Of a stretch of 64,000 bases of DNA, positions 51,638 to 61,084 are shown piece by piece; position 1 is the stretch's first letter, and every line of letters begins with the position of its first letter. This DNA comes from Corynebacterium afermentans subsp. afermentans. Lineage in GTDB: Bacteria; Actinomycetota; Actinomycetes; Mycobacteriales; Mycobacteriaceae. The notes beneath the pieces are model-generated. The model was not told the DNA's origin, ran no database searches, and worked only from the letters and a program-made list of their open reading frames with translations. The translations under genes and the position numbers were made by a program. Location: assembly GCF_030408355.1 (NCBI RefSeq), contig NZ_CP046606.1, forward strand, positions 744,001-808,000. The letters run 5' to 3'.

Positions 51638-52510
51638 TCACACCGCCTGAGCCACCTGGTCGGCGACGAAGGCGGACCCGGCGCGGGAGGGGTGCAGGGC
51701 CATGTTGTAGCCGGCCGTGGTGGTGTCGATGAGCCCGGCCACCCAGCGGTCGGCGTCGCGGGCGCACGTGCTGTGGTCAGTGGAAAGCGTGTGGATGTCG
51801 ATGAACGTCGCACCCACCTGGGCGGCGAGCGCGCGCTGGTAGGACTGGGTGCGTTGCTCCCATTGCCGCACCCGGGGTGCGGGGACGCCGAGTGGGGCGT
51901 TCGGCACCACGTTGATCAGGCAGATCCGCCCGGTTCCACCGGTGACCGAGAGCATCCCCGGGATGAGGATCTTGGCCCGGGGTGCGGCAGCGCGCACCTT
52001 GGCCACGGCCTCGTGCATGCTGCGGAAGTAGTTGTCGCGCACCGCGTCAGCGTTGTACGGCGCGCCGGGAGATTCGACCAGCGGGCGCCAATGATCGTTG
52101 AACCCGACCGCCAGCGTCACCGCCCGAGTGTTGGCGTTGAGGTCGCCCGCGCGAACCGCCAGGTCGACGTGGCCGGGCAGGCTGGCCGATTGGTGGCCGG
52201 TGCACGACCAGTCCGCCACGGTAAGACCGGTGCGGGCTTGTAGCTGGCGCGGCCAGTTGTCCGGTCCTTGCAGGCAGCCTGCCTGGCTGGGGTAGGAGGA
52301 GACCAGCCTTTCCGACGACCCGGAGGACAGCTGCGAGCTTCCCGCGAGGTTGAGCGCGGAGTTGCGGTACTGGTCCGGGTTCGAGGTAAATGAATCGCCG
52401 AAAACGACCACGTTGCCGGTGGGCTGAGCCGTGACAGGCGCGGCTGTGCTGGCGACAATGGCCGCGCATGCGGCAATGCCAGCGGCGACTTTGCGGAACA
52501 GAACTTTCAT
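51638..52510 (-). CDS. Secreted SGNH/GDSL hydrolase
   Basis: 290 aa. Signal peptide ~1-29 (ending APVTAQ). Block I VVVFGDSFTSNP with nucleophile S40, a Gly in block II, an Asn in block III (VGFND) and the catalytic His in MALHPSRAGSAF near the end. Four or more cysteines suggest disulfides. Secreted esterases of this type in corynebacteria act on lipids or mycolates; substrate unproven. Confidence 0.87.
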   Translation of the reverse strand: MKVLFRKVAAGIAACAAIVASTAAPVTAQPTGNVVVFGDSFTSNPDQYRNSALNLAGSSQLSSGSSERLVSSYPSQAGCLQGPDNWPRQLQARTGLTVADWSCTGHQSASLPGHVDLAVRAGDLNANTRAVTLAVGFNDHWRPLVESPGAPYNADAVRDNYFRSMHEAVAKVRAAAPRAKILIPGMLSVTGGTGRICLINVVPNAPLGVPAPRVRQWEQRTQSYQRALAAQVGATFIDIHTLSTDHSTCARDADRWVAGLIDTTTAGYNMALHPSRAGSAFVADQVAQAV

Positions 52511-52520
52511 TCAGACGACC

Positions 52521-53894
52521 CTACCGGTTGCCTTTGATGTCGCTGTACGCCGCGAGCGCGGTCTTTCGGGATTCCTTGACGTCGACCATCAGCTCCGGAT
52601 AGCCAGGCAGCAGCGCCTCCGGCGCCCACCGCGAAACGTACGCGCCGGCGGGGTCGAACTTCTCCTGCTGCGTTAGCGGGTTGAAGACGCGGAAGTACGG
52701 CGCGGCATCGTCGCCGGAGCCGGACACCCACTGCCAGTTGAACGGGTTGGAGGCGGCGTCGGCGTCGACGAGCGTGTCCCAGAACCACTCCTCCCCGTGG
52801 CGCCAGTGAATGCCCAGATTCTTGGTCAGCCAGGAGCCCGCGACCATGCGTACGCGATTATGCATGGTGCCGGTTTCCCACAGCTCGCGCATGCCGGCAT
52901 CCACCAGCGGCACGCCTGTTTCACCCCGCTGCCACCGCGCTAGCTGGTCCAGGTGCTGCGCGGCGTCAAGATCCGGTTCCATGGCAGGATCCGCAAACGC
53001 CTGCGCGTGCTCCCACGGTGCGACGTTGCCGCTCCACGCCCACTCGAAGCCGTCGAACTGGCTGCGTACATTGCGCACCGCCAGATCCGGCAGGTGGTAC
53101 AAGCGGTGCCAGGCAAACTCGCGCCACACCAGCTGGCGCGAAAACGCCCACGCGTGACTCGCGGCGGCCGGGTGCGCCTCCGCAAACGCTGCCGTTTCCG
53201 CCCAGACGTAACCGGGGGAGAGCTCTCCGAAGCGCAGGTGTGCGCTCAGCCCCGAGGTCGCGCCGGCGGCCAGGTCGTTGTTGTCGTAGCCGCGCCCATC
53301 TACCAGCCCGTCCAAAAATTCGTGGAAGCGAGAAAGAGCCGCGTCCTCGCCAGGGGTGTTGTGCGCGGCCAAGCCAGCGGCCCATGCCGGCGCCTCCGGA
53401 ACCTCCAGCCGCGTGCCGCCGGGTAGTACCGGCACCGCCACCGGCTGCGGCGGGTGCGCGACCAGGTGCTGCTGCACGGCCTTATAAAACGGCGTGAACA
53501 CCCGGTACGGGGTGCCGGCGCCGGTATTGATCTCCCACGGCTCCGCGAGCACAAACCCCGGGAACGTGCGCGCGTCCACCGCGCGCTTGACCTCCGCGTC
53601 CAAGTCAATCGCATCGTAGCGGCGGTTCCACACCACTTTCGCGCCGAGCTCTTCGGCCAGGCGCGGGACGATCTCGCGGGGGTCACCCTGCTCGCAGATG
53701 ATGGGGAGCTTCGTGCTTAACGACGCAACACTGCGCTCGCGCCACCACGCGGCGGCGCGGCCTAAGGGGCGGGTGCCGCCGGAGGTGTCGTCGATAAGCA
53801 CACCCGCAACCTCCCCGCGCGATACGGCCCACGAAAGCGCGGGGTTGTCCGTGACGTGCAGATCGTCGCGGAACCAAACAAGAGTGGTGGGCAC
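52521..53894 (-). CDS. phr: Deoxyribodipyrimidine photolyase (class I)
   Basis: 457 aa from GTG 53894, with GGAGG 5 nt upstream. N-terminal photolyase domain ([18 protein letters not shown]) for the antenna cofactor, C-terminal FAD domain ([54 protein letters not shown] and WWR-like [21 protein letters not shown]). Repairs UV dimers using light. Intact. Confidence 0.95.
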   Translation of the reverse strand: MPTTLVWFRDDLHVTDNPALSWAVSRGEVAGVLIDDTSGGTRPLGRAAAWWRERSVASLSTKLPIICEQGDPREIVPRLAEELGAKVVWNRRYDAIDLDAEVKRAVDARTFPGFVLAEPWEINTGAGTPYRVFTPFYKAVQQHLVAHPPQPVAVPVLPGGTRLEVPEAPAWAAGLAAHNTPGEDAALSRFHEFLDGLVDGRGYDNNDLAAGATSGLSAHLRFGELSPGYVWAETAAFAEAHPAAASHAWAFSRQLVWREFAWHRLYHLPDLAVRNVRSQFDGFEWAWSGNVAPWEHAQAFADPAMEPDLDAAQHLDQLARWQRGETGVPLVDAGMRELWETGTMHNRVRMVAGSWLTKNLGIHWRHGEEWFWDTLVDADAASNPFNWQWVSGSGDDAAPYFRVFNPLTQQEKFDPAGAYVSRWAPEALLPGYPELMVDVKESRKTALAAYSDIKGNR

Positions 53895-53923
53895 GTGCGC
53901 CTCCGTTCAGTAGAGTCAAGGCC

Positions 53924-54388
53924 ATGACTGATCGTATGAATGTGGAATCCTTCAACCTCGACCACACCAAGGTAGCCGCCCCGTTCATCCGGCTCGCGGA
54001 CCGCAAGGAGCTGCCCGCAGGCGACACGTTGGTGAAGTGGGACATCCGCTTCAAGCAGCCCAACGTCGAGCACCTGGAGATGCCGGCGGTGCACTCGCTG
54101 GAGCACATGTTCGCCGAGCACGCCCGCAACCACGCGGACAACGTCATCGACTTCGGCCCGATGGGCTGCCAGACCGGCTTCTACCTCATGCTTTCCGGCG
54201 ACGTTGCCGAGGCCGAGGTTGCTGAGCTGGTGGAAAAGACGCTGACGGACATCACCAAGGCCGACGAGGTCCCGGCCGCCAACGAGAAGCAATGCGGCTG
54301 GGGTGCAAGCCACGACCTGGAGGCGGCCAAGCGCGAGGCCCAGGCGTTTTTGGACAAGCGCGACGAGTGGGGCAGCGTCTTTAAGTAG
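53924..54388 (+). CDS. luxS: S-ribosylhomocysteine lyase
   Basis: 154 aa. Metal ligands H57 and H61 in HSLEH with catalytic E60, C82 in [10 protein letters not shown], and the third ligand C124 in EKQCGWG. LuxS converts S-ribosylhomocysteine to homocysteine and DPD, the AI-2 precursor, recycling SAM by-products. A TAGAGT box ends 7 nt before the ATG (53911-53916). The pfs partner is not adjacent. The end overlaps the SUFU-like gene. Confidence 0.95.
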   Translation: MTDRMNVESFNLDHTKVAAPFIRLADRKELPAGDTLVKWDIRFKQPNVEHLEMPAVHSLEHMFAEHARNHADNVIDFGPMGCQTGFYLMLSGDVAEAEVAELVEKTLTDITKADEVPAANEKQCGWGASHDLEAAKREAQAFLDKRDEWGSVFK

Positions 54389-55307
54389 TCGGGTCCACTA
54401 CGCGGAATACCAGTGGCGCGGTGCGCAGGCGGTAGATGCCCGGCACCGCGTCGAATATTGCGAGCAGCTCGTGGGCGAACTCCGCGGTGGCGGGGACGAC
54501 AACATGGTCGCTCGCACACTCGGTTGTCGGCGACTGCGGATTGAGCAGCAGCCACGTTTCGCTGTTGAGCAGCGCGAATGACCTTCCGTGCAGCAGACGG
54601 TGGCGCGCGGCGCGGAGCAACGCGCGCGCAGCCGCCGGATCCAGGTCCACGCGCCCCTCGGCATCGACCTCGAGGTAGCGGGCGTGCATCGCGCCTATCG
54701 ACGCCCCTTCGGACCCCACCGCCTCATCCAACAATGCCCGATCCTGCGGGTCGGCGCTGATTGGGGCGCGGTCCGTAGAAGTAAGGCCAAGCGGCACGCG
54801 GTCGCCGACAAAGGCCGCGAATTTCAGCGGGTCCCAGGACAGCATCTGTTCCACGTCGTCGCCGTTTATGCCGACCGCGTACGTGAAGCGGATCAGGCCG
54901 GTCGGCCCGTCTACCACACCGAGGACCGGGTCGGTGACAAACACGAAGCCGGACAAGGTGCCGCGCGGGTTGTCCAGCACGAGGTAGTGGCCAGGCTCGA
55001 TGTCGTCGCGGGCGGCGCGGGCGAGCAGGCGTGCCGGCCACTCGTCGGGAAGCGCAGGCGTGCCGCGCACGCGCAACGTCAGTTCCGTTTGGGTGCCCGC
55101 GACAGGCTGGGAAGACTCCACGCGGGACTTGCCATATGTGCAGTACAACACGTGGGGGACCGGCTCGGGCAGCACGTACGCGTGGACCTCTAGGCGGCGG
55201 TAGGAAAACACGTACGCGTCCTCGCCACCGGTGGTCTGCGCGATGTGGCCGCGCACCACCTCACCGCCGGTTTTCGGGCCGCGGCGGGCGTTGTCGAGCA
55301 CTCCCAT
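54381..55307 (-). CDS. Suppressor-of-fused (SUFU)-domain protein
   Basis: 308 aa from ATG 55307 ([20 protein letters not shown]); ATGs at 55319 and 55355 are alternatives. The stretch [38 protein letters not shown] and [21 protein letters not shown] follow the bacterial SUFU pattern, found in many actinobacteria, often linked to polymorphic toxin immunity. No toxin gene adjoins here. Function undetermined. Confidence 0.75.
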   Translation of the reverse strand: MGVLDNARRGPKTGGEVVRGHIAQTTGGEDAYVFSYRRLEVHAYVLPEPVPHVLYCTYGKSRVESSQPVAGTQTELTLRVRGTPALPDEWPARLLARAARDDIEPGHYLVLDNPRGTLSGFVFVTDPVLGVVDGPTGLIRFTYAVGINGDDVEQMLSWDPLKFAAFVGDRVPLGLTSTDRAPISADPQDRALLDEAVGSEGASIGAMHARYLEVDAEGRVDLDPAAARALLRAARHRLLHGRSFALLNSETWLLLNPQSPTTECASDHVVVPATAEFAHELLAIFDAVPGIYRLRTAPLVFRVVDPTT

Positions 55308-55438
55308 GCAGCCCACCATATCGCCGCCGGAGACAGGCAGGTGCTCAGCTGGCATCACACTGGCGGGAACCTTTTAGGTACGTGTGGCGTTATACCCGGT
55401 GAACTCTTGGACAAACTCATTGGAAAGGAATGTGGGAC

Positions 55439-56245
55439 GTGAGAAGCACTAACCCTGTTCTGCGCAACATTCCGGGGGCGGATGCGGACAACGGCTACCA
55501 GGCCGGCCAGACCGCGACGCTTCCGGCGAACGCGCCCGAAATTGATCAGCAACGCCCGATGACGGTCGACGACGTGGTGACCAAGACGGGCATCACGCTC
55601 GCCGTGATCATTGCGTTCGCCGCAGTGAACTTCGGCATCTTCCTCACCGGCAACATCCGCCTTGGCATGATCCTGACCTTCGTCGGCGCCATCGGCGGCT
55701 TCATCACCACCCTGGTCAACGCGTTCCGCCGCGAATTCGGCTCAAAGACGCTGACGCTGATCTACGCCGCGTTTGAGGGCTTGTTCCTCGGCGGCTTCTC
55801 CCTGACCGTCTCCGGCTGGTTCAACGTCGGCGGCGCCGATGCCAGCCAGCTCATCTTCCAGGCCATTTTAGGCACGATCGGCGTGTTTATCGGCATGCTC
55901 GTCGTCTACCGTCGCGGCGCTATCCGCGTCACTCCGCGTTTCCACCGCATCGTCACCGGCATGATCTTCGGCGTGGCCATCATGGCGGTGGGCAACCTCC
56001 TGCTGGCAATCTTCGCTGGCATCTCCCCGCTTCGCGACGGCGGCACGCTGTCCATCATCTTCGGCGTGGTCTGCGTCGTGCTGGCCGCCCTGTCCTTCCT
56101 GCAGGACTTCGACCTGGCCGACAAGCTGGTCCGCACCGGTGCACCGGAGCGCGCCTCCTGGGGCGTTGCGCTTGGTCTGGCTGTGACCCTGGTGTGGCTC
56201 TACACCGAGATCCTGCGCCTGCTGTCCTACTTCAACGACCGCTAG
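55439..56245 (+). CDS. Bax inhibitor-1/YccA-family membrane protein
   Basis: 268 aa from GTG 55439 (MRSTNPVLRNIPGADADNGY), 9 nt after AAGGA; an ATG at 55430 would put the SD too close. Seven TM helices; family motifs AAFEGLFLGGFSLTVSGWF and the terminal ASWGVALGLAVTLVWLYTEILRLLSYF. BI-1-like proteins may be pH-sensitive calcium leak channels. Ends before a strong terminator. Confidence 0.9.
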   Translation: MRSTNPVLRNIPGADADNGYQAGQTATLPANAPEIDQQRPMTVDDVVTKTGITLAVIIAFAAVNFGIFLTGNIRLGMILTFVGAIGGFITTLVNAFRREFGSKTLTLIYAAFEGLFLGGFSLTVSGWFNVGGADASQLIFQAILGTIGVFIGMLVVYRRGAIRVTPRFHRIVTGMIFGVAIMAVGNLLLAIFAGISPLRDGGTLSIIFGVVCVVLAALSFLQDFDLADKLVRTGAPERASWGVALGLAVTLVWLYTEILRLLSYFNDR

Positions 56246-56266
56246 GCCGCTAGGCCCACAGAAACG

Positions 56267-56308
56267 CAAAGCGCCTCGCCTCCGGATCATCTCCGGGGCG
56301 AGGCGCTT
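56267..56308. terminator. Bidirectional rho-independent terminator
   Basis: AAAGCGCCTCGCC (56267-56279) and GGCGAGGCGCTTT (56296-56308) are perfect complements, extended inside by CCGGA/TCCGG around a 5-nt loop. A- and T-runs on each side suit termination of both the BI-1 gene and the convergent lipoprotein gene. Confidence 0.88.
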
Positions 56309-56323
56309 TGTCGTGCGCGCGGC

Positions 56324-56851
56324 TTAGTAGTTGTTGTCCGGCACCACGGACTGGCCGTTGACGGACACGGTGGTAAACACTGGCTTGCCGTCAATGATCT
56401 CCGGGTTTCCCAACACAACCTTCACGTCTTCTTCGCGGTTGTCCGGGGAGACAACGACGCGGGTGCCGGTACCCTCGGCGAGATCCTCGCCCCACTGCTC
56501 CCAGACGATGTTCTCGAGGAAGTCGTCCTGGTTCTCGCAGTCCACGATGAGGCGGTCCGGTTGCACCAGGTCGGTGGCGCCGCAGTTATTGAACACCGGG
56601 GCGGCAGCGACGGCGGCCTCTGCAGTCTCCTGCTCCTGCACGGCGTTTGCCTCGGTGACGTTGGTCGCCGTCGCGGTGCTGGTGGCGGTGGTCGCGGTGC
56701 CGGCGCCCTTCAGGGAGTTCGGGTCCTGGGTGGTGGCGGTGTCGACCTTCTCGGAGGAGGGGTTCTCGTGCGGCGGGGTGCAGCCTGCCAGAGCGATGGC
56801 GGCCAGGGCGGCGACGCCGGCTACAGCTTTGCGGGAAGAGGTGGCAATCAC
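56324..56851 (-). CDS. Hypothetical lipoprotein
   Basis: 175 aa from GTG 56851, with AGAAGGA 8 nt upstream. Signal VIATSSRKAVAGVAALAAIALAGC with lipobox, a Thr/Ala-rich linker (TGTATTATSTATATNVTEANA style), then a small domain (NCGATDLVQPDRLIVDCENQ with two Cys, possibly a disulfide). No named family. In mycobacteria greA neighbourhoods hold similar exported proteins. Confidence 0.72.
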   Translation of the reverse strand: MIATSSRKAVAGVAALAAIALAGCTPPHENPSSEKVDTATTQDPNSLKGAGTATTATSTATATNVTEANAVQEQETAEAAVAAAPVFNNCGATDLVQPDRLIVDCENQDDFLENIVWEQWGEDLAEGTGTRVVVSPDNREEDVKVVLGNPEIIDGKPVFTTVSVNGQSVVPDNNY

Positions 56852-56891
56852 AGGAATGGTCCTTCTGTTTTTGAAAAGAGAAAAGTATTGG

Positions 56892-57413
56892 CTACTTCGC
56901 GCGGGGCGTGGATGCCTTGACTGAATCATACGGCTCGGCGGAGACGATGGTGACGGAAATCTCGCGGCCGTTCGGGGCGGTGTATTTGCGGGTTTCGCCC
57001 TCGGAAGCGCCGACGACGGCGGCGCCGAGCGGGGACTGCTCCGAGTAGGTCTCAAGGTCCGCGTTGTCCGTGGAGGCTGCGCGGGTGCCGATGAGGAAGG
57101 TCTCGCGGTCGTCCTCGTCGCCGTCGTAGTAGACGTGCACGACGGAACCGACGTGGGCGACACCCTCGACGATGCCGGTGCGCTCGGTGGTGGAGTTGGA
57201 CAGGATTTCGGAGATCTGCTTGATGCGCGCCTCCTCCTGGTCCTGCTGCTCGCGGGCTGCGTCGTAGCCGGCGTTCTCCTTGAGGTCGCCCTCTTCGCGG
57301 CGCTCGTTGATCTCGGCCGCGATGGCGGGGCGGTTGTCAATGAGCTGCTGCAGTTCGGCCTCGAGCTTGGCCTTCATTTCAGGAGTGATGTACTGCTGCT
57401 GGGATTCAGCCAT
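56892..57413 (-). CDS. greA: Transcription elongation factor GreA
   Basis: 173 aa: coiled-coil NTD (YITPEMKAKLEAELQQLI..INERREEGDLKENAGYDAAREQQ with the acidic tip) and FKBP-like CTD (SPLGAAVVGASEGETRKY). Stimulates transcript cleavage by backtracked RNA polymerase. The greA-DUF4307-mca order is conserved across mycolata, from memory. Confidence 0.96.
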   Translation of the reverse strand: MAESQQQYITPEMKAKLEAELQQLIDNRPAIAAEINERREEGDLKENAGYDAAREQQDQEEARIKQISEILSNSTTERTGIVEGVAHVGSVVHVYYDGDEDDRETFLIGTRAASTDNADLETYSEQSPLGAAVVGASEGETRKYTAPNGREISVTIVSAEPYDSVKASTPRAK

Positions 57414-57519
57414 AGGGGTCTAAACCTTCCCTGATACGTGAAATCGGCCCGCCGCTCGCGGGCCAATGTGTGCAGATATACAGCCGGAAGATTACCACAC
57501 GCGGATGTGGCGGTTTCCG

Positions 57520-57978
57520 CTAGCGTGCTGCGTAGAAGCTGCTCTCCGGGTCCATGTAGAAGGGGAGATTTTCGGAGCATCCGTAGATGCGCCCCGACAC
57601 CAACGGCTCGCGCACCGGCAGGTCCACGGCGATGCGGGAGTGCTCGTCGCCGCCAGCTGGCAGGACCACCTCGCGGCGGCCCACCTCGGCGTGGGAGTAG
57701 TCCACCGCCGTGACGATGCAGTACGCGGGCGTGTCAGGGTTTTTGCGGTCCACGTCGATCCAGAGCCGGCCCGTGTTGTCGTCGATATGCTCCTGCGAAA
57801 TAAATTCGGCGCGGACCGGTTGGTTGAAGCGCTCCATGATCGTGCGGGCGCCCACGAAAAGCAGTGCGATCATGAGCAGCGCGGAGACAATCGCCACCAC
57901 TTTGCCGCCGATTGAGCCGCCGGAGCCGCGGTTGCGACCGTAGCGTTCGGCTGGGCGGGGAGAGGTGGCGGTGCTCAC
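57520..57978 (-). CDS. DUF4307 membrane protein
   Basis: 152 aa. Short cytoplasmic N-terminus, one TM helix (~27-48, VVAIVSALLMIALLFVGA), then a predicted extracytoplasmic beta domain (DYSHAEVGRREVVLPAGGDE, RIYGCSENLPFYM). Matches DUF4307, an actinobacterial single-pass family of unknown role. The divergent gene mca is 98 bp away. Confidence 0.87.
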   Translation of the reverse strand: MSTATSPRPAERYGRNRGSGGSIGGKVVAIVSALLMIALLFVGARTIMERFNQPVRAEFISQEHIDDNTGRLWIDVDRKNPDTPAYCIVTAVDYSHAEVGRREVVLPAGGDEHSRIAVDLPVREPLVSGRIYGCSENLPFYMDPESSFYAAR

Positions 57979-58076
57979 GGAAACGGCTCCTTGCAGGTGG
58001 TAAGGACTTTAGCGTTGATGGTACTAAGATGACGCGGAGGTACAGAACTGACCCCTACGAAAGTTGGATTGATCGA

Positions 58077-58949
58077 GTGACCGGGTTTCGTCTCATGGCA
58101 ATTCACGCCCACCCAGACGACGAGTCCTCAAAGGGTGCGGCCACCATGGCCAAGTACGCCGCGGAAGGCAACCGCGTCAAGGTCGTCACGTGCACTGACG
58201 GCAGGCGCGGCGACATCCTCAATCCGGCTATGGACCGCCCCGGCGTGCTAGACAACATCCTCGACGTGCGCCGCGAGGAGATGGCGCGCGCCGCGGCGGC
58301 GCTTGGTGTCGAGCACGTCTGGCTGGGCTACGAGGACTCCGGTCTGCCGGAGGGCGACCCGCTGCCGTCGCTGCCGGAAGGCTCGTTCGCGGTGCAGGAC
58401 CCGGAAGAAGTGGCAGCGGAGATTGTGAAGCAGATCCGCGAATTCCGCCCGCACGTGATCATCACGTACGACGAAAACGGCGGCTACCCGCACCCGGACC
58501 ACCTGATGGTGCACGCGATTTCCATGATCGCCTGGGAGCGCGCAGGCGACCCGGATTTCGCCCCCGGCGCCGGCGAGCCGTGGACGCCGCTGAAGCTGTA
58601 CTACTCGCACGGCTTCATCCTGCAGCGCATGAAGCTTCTGCAAGAGCGGCTTATCCAGCGCGGCGAGAAGAGCCCGTACGAGCTGATGATCAAACGCTGG
58701 GAGGAAAACGAAGGCGACGTCTTCGACCGCGTGACCACCCAGGTGGAGTGCGCCGACTACTTCCCGCAACGTGCCGAAGCGCTGACGGCCCACGCCACGC
58801 AGATCGATCCCGCCGGCGCTTTTTTGGCCAGCCCGGTGAAGGACCAGCAGGACGTCTGGCCCACCGAGGAGTTTGAGCTGGCCGCGACCAGGGTAAAGAC
58901 CACCCTGCCGGAAACGGATCTGTTTGCCGGCATCGAGGAGGAAAACTAA
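58077..58949 (+). CDS. mca: Mycothiol S-conjugate amidase
   Basis: 290 aa from GTG 58077 (VTGFRLMAIHAHPDDESSKG), which aligns with known Mca starts; an in-frame ATG at 58029 is possible. AHPDDE supplies zinc ligands, TYDENGGYPHPDH the second metal site. It cleaves mycothiol adducts of electrophiles to mercapturates, a detox route limited to actinobacteria with mycothiol. TAAGAT at about 58025-58030 could be its -10. Confidence 0.95.
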   Translation: MTGFRLMAIHAHPDDESSKGAATMAKYAAEGNRVKVVTCTDGRRGDILNPAMDRPGVLDNILDVRREEMARAAAALGVEHVWLGYEDSGLPEGDPLPSLPEGSFAVQDPEEVAAEIVKQIREFRPHVIITYDENGGYPHPDHLMVHAISMIAWERAGDPDFAPGAGEPWTPLKLYYSHGFILQRMKLLQERLIQRGEKSPYELMIKRWEENEGDVFDRVTTQVECADYFPQRAEALTAHATQIDPAGAFLASPVKDQQDVWPTEEFELAATRVKTTLPETDLFAGIEEEN

Positions 58950-59249
58950 ATGTCTACGTTCACCATCTCTGCCGCCAGCGCCGCGAACTTCGTGCTGGCC
59001 CAGAACCCGGGCGAGACCCCGGTCGGCCCGGACTTCGGCAAAGCGTCGCCGATTGGGTTGCTGCTGCTGGTGGTCCTGGCCATTGTCGTGCTGTTCATCG
59101 GCTGGTCGTTTCACCGCCGCTTTTCCCGTTTCAAGCGCCGCCAGGCGTTCGCGGAAGCCCGCGGGATTGATCCGTTCGATGAGAAAGCCATCGACGAGGC
59201 CATGGAGAAGGCTGGTCTGAAGGACCAGCGGAAGAAAAACGCTTTCTAG
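58950..59249 (+). CDS. Conserved small membrane protein
   Basis: 99 aa, starting at the base after the mca stop, hence co-transcribed. One TM helix (~34-53, PIGLLLLVVLAIVVLFIGWSF), then a basic, charged cytoplasmic tail (HRRFSRFKRRQAFAEARGID). It corresponds in position to Rv1083-like genes between mca and the Z-prenyl synthase. Function unknown. Confidence 0.85.
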   Translation: MSTFTISAASAANFVLAQNPGETPVGPDFGKASPIGLLLLVVLAIVVLFIGWSFHRRFSRFKRRQAFAEARGIDPFDEKAIDEAMEKAGLKDQRKKNAF

Positions 59250-59267
59250 CTGTCTAGAATCTATCCT

Positions 59268-60047
59268 GTGTCTGTCCTTTCGAAGCTGCAATACCCGCTG
59301 TACCCGCTGTATGAGGCGCGCCTGAAGCGCGAGCTGCGCGGCAAAAAGCGCCCGAAGCACATTGCCGTGATGGCCGACGGCAACCGGCGTTGGGCGCGCG
59401 AGGCGGGCTTCGAGGACATTTCCCACGGCCACCGCGTCGGCGGCGCGAAAATCGGCGAGCTTGTGCGCTGGTCCGCGGAGATGGACGTGGACGTGCTCAC
59501 CATCTACCTGCTGTCCACGGAGAATCTGCAGCGCACCACCGAAGAGGTGGAGCTGTTGTTCGACATCATTTCCGGTGTCATCGAGGATCTCGCCACGGAG
59601 GACTACACCTGCCGCGTGCGGTTGGTTGGGCATTTGGATTTGTTGCCGGAGGACGTCGCTAAGCGGATGCGCGAGGGCGCGGCCGCAACCGATACGAAGC
59701 ATGGACTCACCGTGAATATCGCGGTCGGCTATGGCGGGCGCCAGGAGATCGTGGACGCGGTGCAATCGCTTATCGACGACAAAGCGCACGCCGGAGTGCC
59801 AGCCACGGAGATGGCTGCCGAGATCACCGTGGAATCGATCGGGGAGCACCTCTACACCTCTGGTCAGCCGGACCCGGACCTGGTTATCCGCACCTCCGGT
59901 GAGCAGCGCCTGTCCGGGTTTTTGCTGTGGCAGGCCGCGTACTCGGAGATCTGGTTCACCGACATCTATTGGCCGGCGTTCCGCAAAATCGATTTCCTGC
60001 GCGCGCTGCGCGATTACTCGCAGCGCTCCCGCCGCTTTGGCAAGTAG
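59268..60047 (+). CDS. Z-isoprenyl diphosphate synthase (UppS family, short-chain Rv1086-like)
   Basis: 259 aa from GTG 59268; TAGAAT sits exactly 7 nt upstream (59255-59260). HIAVMADGNRRWAREAGF, a Ser/Asn-rich STENLQRT, DLVIRTSGEQRLSGFLLWQAAYSE are the cis-prenyltransferase signatures. Position next to coaA/glyA and mca matches mycobacterial Rv1086, which makes Z,E-farnesyl-PP for decaprenyl phosphate. The alternative is a full-length undecaprenyl synthase; neighbours favour the short one. Confidence 0.9.
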   Translation: MSVLSKLQYPLYPLYEARLKRELRGKKRPKHIAVMADGNRRWAREAGFEDISHGHRVGGAKIGELVRWSAEMDVDVLTIYLLSTENLQRTTEEVELLFDIISGVIEDLATEDYTCRVRLVGHLDLLPEDVAKRMREGAAATDTKHGLTVNIAVGYGGRQEIVDAVQSLIDDKAHAGVPATEMAAEITVESIGEHLYTSGQPDPDLVIRTSGEQRLSGFLLWQAAYSEIWFTDIYWPAFRKIDFLRALRDYSQRSRRFGK

Positions 60048-60971
60048 CTACATTTTGCGCATGCGCACGCGTTGGACGGTGTGGTCGTAATCCTTGCGCA
60101 ACACCAGCGAGGCGCGCACGCGGGTGGGCAGGATGTTTTCCACCAGGTTGGGCAGGTTGATGGTCTGCCACAGCTCGCGGGCGGCGTAGGCGGCCTCGGC
60201 GTCGTCCATGCCGGCGAAGCCCTCGAAGTGGTTTCCGGGCTGCTGGAACGAGGTATCGCGGAGTTTGAGGAAGCGCTCGATGTACCAACGCTCGATGTCT
60301 TCGGTCTTCGCGTCGACGTAAATGGAGAAATCGAACAGGTCCGAAATCATCAGCGTTGGCCCGGTCTGCAGCACGTTTAACCCTTCGAGGATGAGGATGT
60401 CGGGCTGTCGGACTTCCACGAACTCGTCGGGGAGGATGTCGTAGGCCTCGTGCGAGTAGACCGGTGCCTTGACCACTGGCTGGCCGGACTTGACCTCGGT
60501 GACAAACCGCATGAGGTTTCTGCGGTTGTAGGACTCCGGGAAGCCTTTGCGTTTCATGATCCCGCGCTCTTCCAGCACCGCCTTGGGGTGGAGGAAGCCG
60601 TCGGTGGTGACCAGGTCCACCCGCGGGTGCGAGTCCCAGCGCTGCAACAGCACTTGCAGCACACGCGCGGTGGTGGACTTGCCCACGGCCACCGAGCCGG
60701 CCAGGCCGATGATGAACGGCACGTGCCCCGGGTCGCCGCCGATGAATGTCTCGGTGGCGTTGGTGAGCTTTTGCCGGGCGCGCACCTGCAGGTGAATCAG
60801 GCGCGACAGCGGCAGGTAGATGTCCTCGACCTCCTGCAGGTCGAGGTTTTCGCCGATGCCGGAGAGCTTCTTTAGCTCCTCCTCGGTGAGCACCTGAGGC
60901 ATTTTGGCGCGGCGCTTGCGCCAGTCCTCGCGGTGGAAGTCGAGGTACGGCGACGAATCGGCTCGAGACAT
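60048..60971 (-). CDS. coaA: Pantothenate kinase (type I)
   Basis: 307 aa from ATG 60971 ([20 protein letters not shown]). P-loop [18 protein letters not shown] near residues 88-105, then DGFLHP and KGFPESYN, and the ILEGLNVLQ segment. First step of CoA synthesis. It abuts the UppS-like gene tail to tail without spacing. Confidence 0.96.
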   Translation of the reverse strand: MSRADSSPYLDFHREDWRKRRAKMPQVLTEEELKKLSGIGENLDLQEVEDIYLPLSRLIHLQVRARQKLTNATETFIGGDPGHVPFIIGLAGSVAVGKSTTARVLQVLLQRWDSHPRVDLVTTDGFLHPKAVLEERGIMKRKGFPESYNRRNLMRFVTEVKSGQPVVKAPVYSHEAYDILPDEFVEVRQPDILILEGLNVLQTGPTLMISDLFDFSIYVDAKTEDIERWYIERFLKLRDTSFQQPGNHFEGFAGMDDAEAAYAARELWQTINLPNLVENILPTRVRASLVLRKDYDHTVQRVRMRKM

Positions 60972-61035
60972 AGCCACCATTGTTGCACCCGCGCAAAAGG
61001 GGAATAAATCAGCCTTCTGGGCGTGCCGATTTTCC

Positions 61036-61041
61036 TATACT
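61036..61041 (+). promoter_or_regulatory. -10 box of glyA
   Basis: TATACT at 61036-61041, about 43 bp before the GTG; AAAGGA lies ~10 nt before the start. No convincing -35 and no riboswitch-like structure in the leader. Confidence 0.55.
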
Positions 61042-61084
61042 TCGAGGAGTCGTAATCAACGCGAAAAGAAAGGACCCGGTCGAC

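Noticed and set aside
60972-61084. Riboswitch upstream of glyA
   Set aside because: The leader is only about 40 nt and shows no glycine-aptamer core; ordinary promoter and SD explain it.
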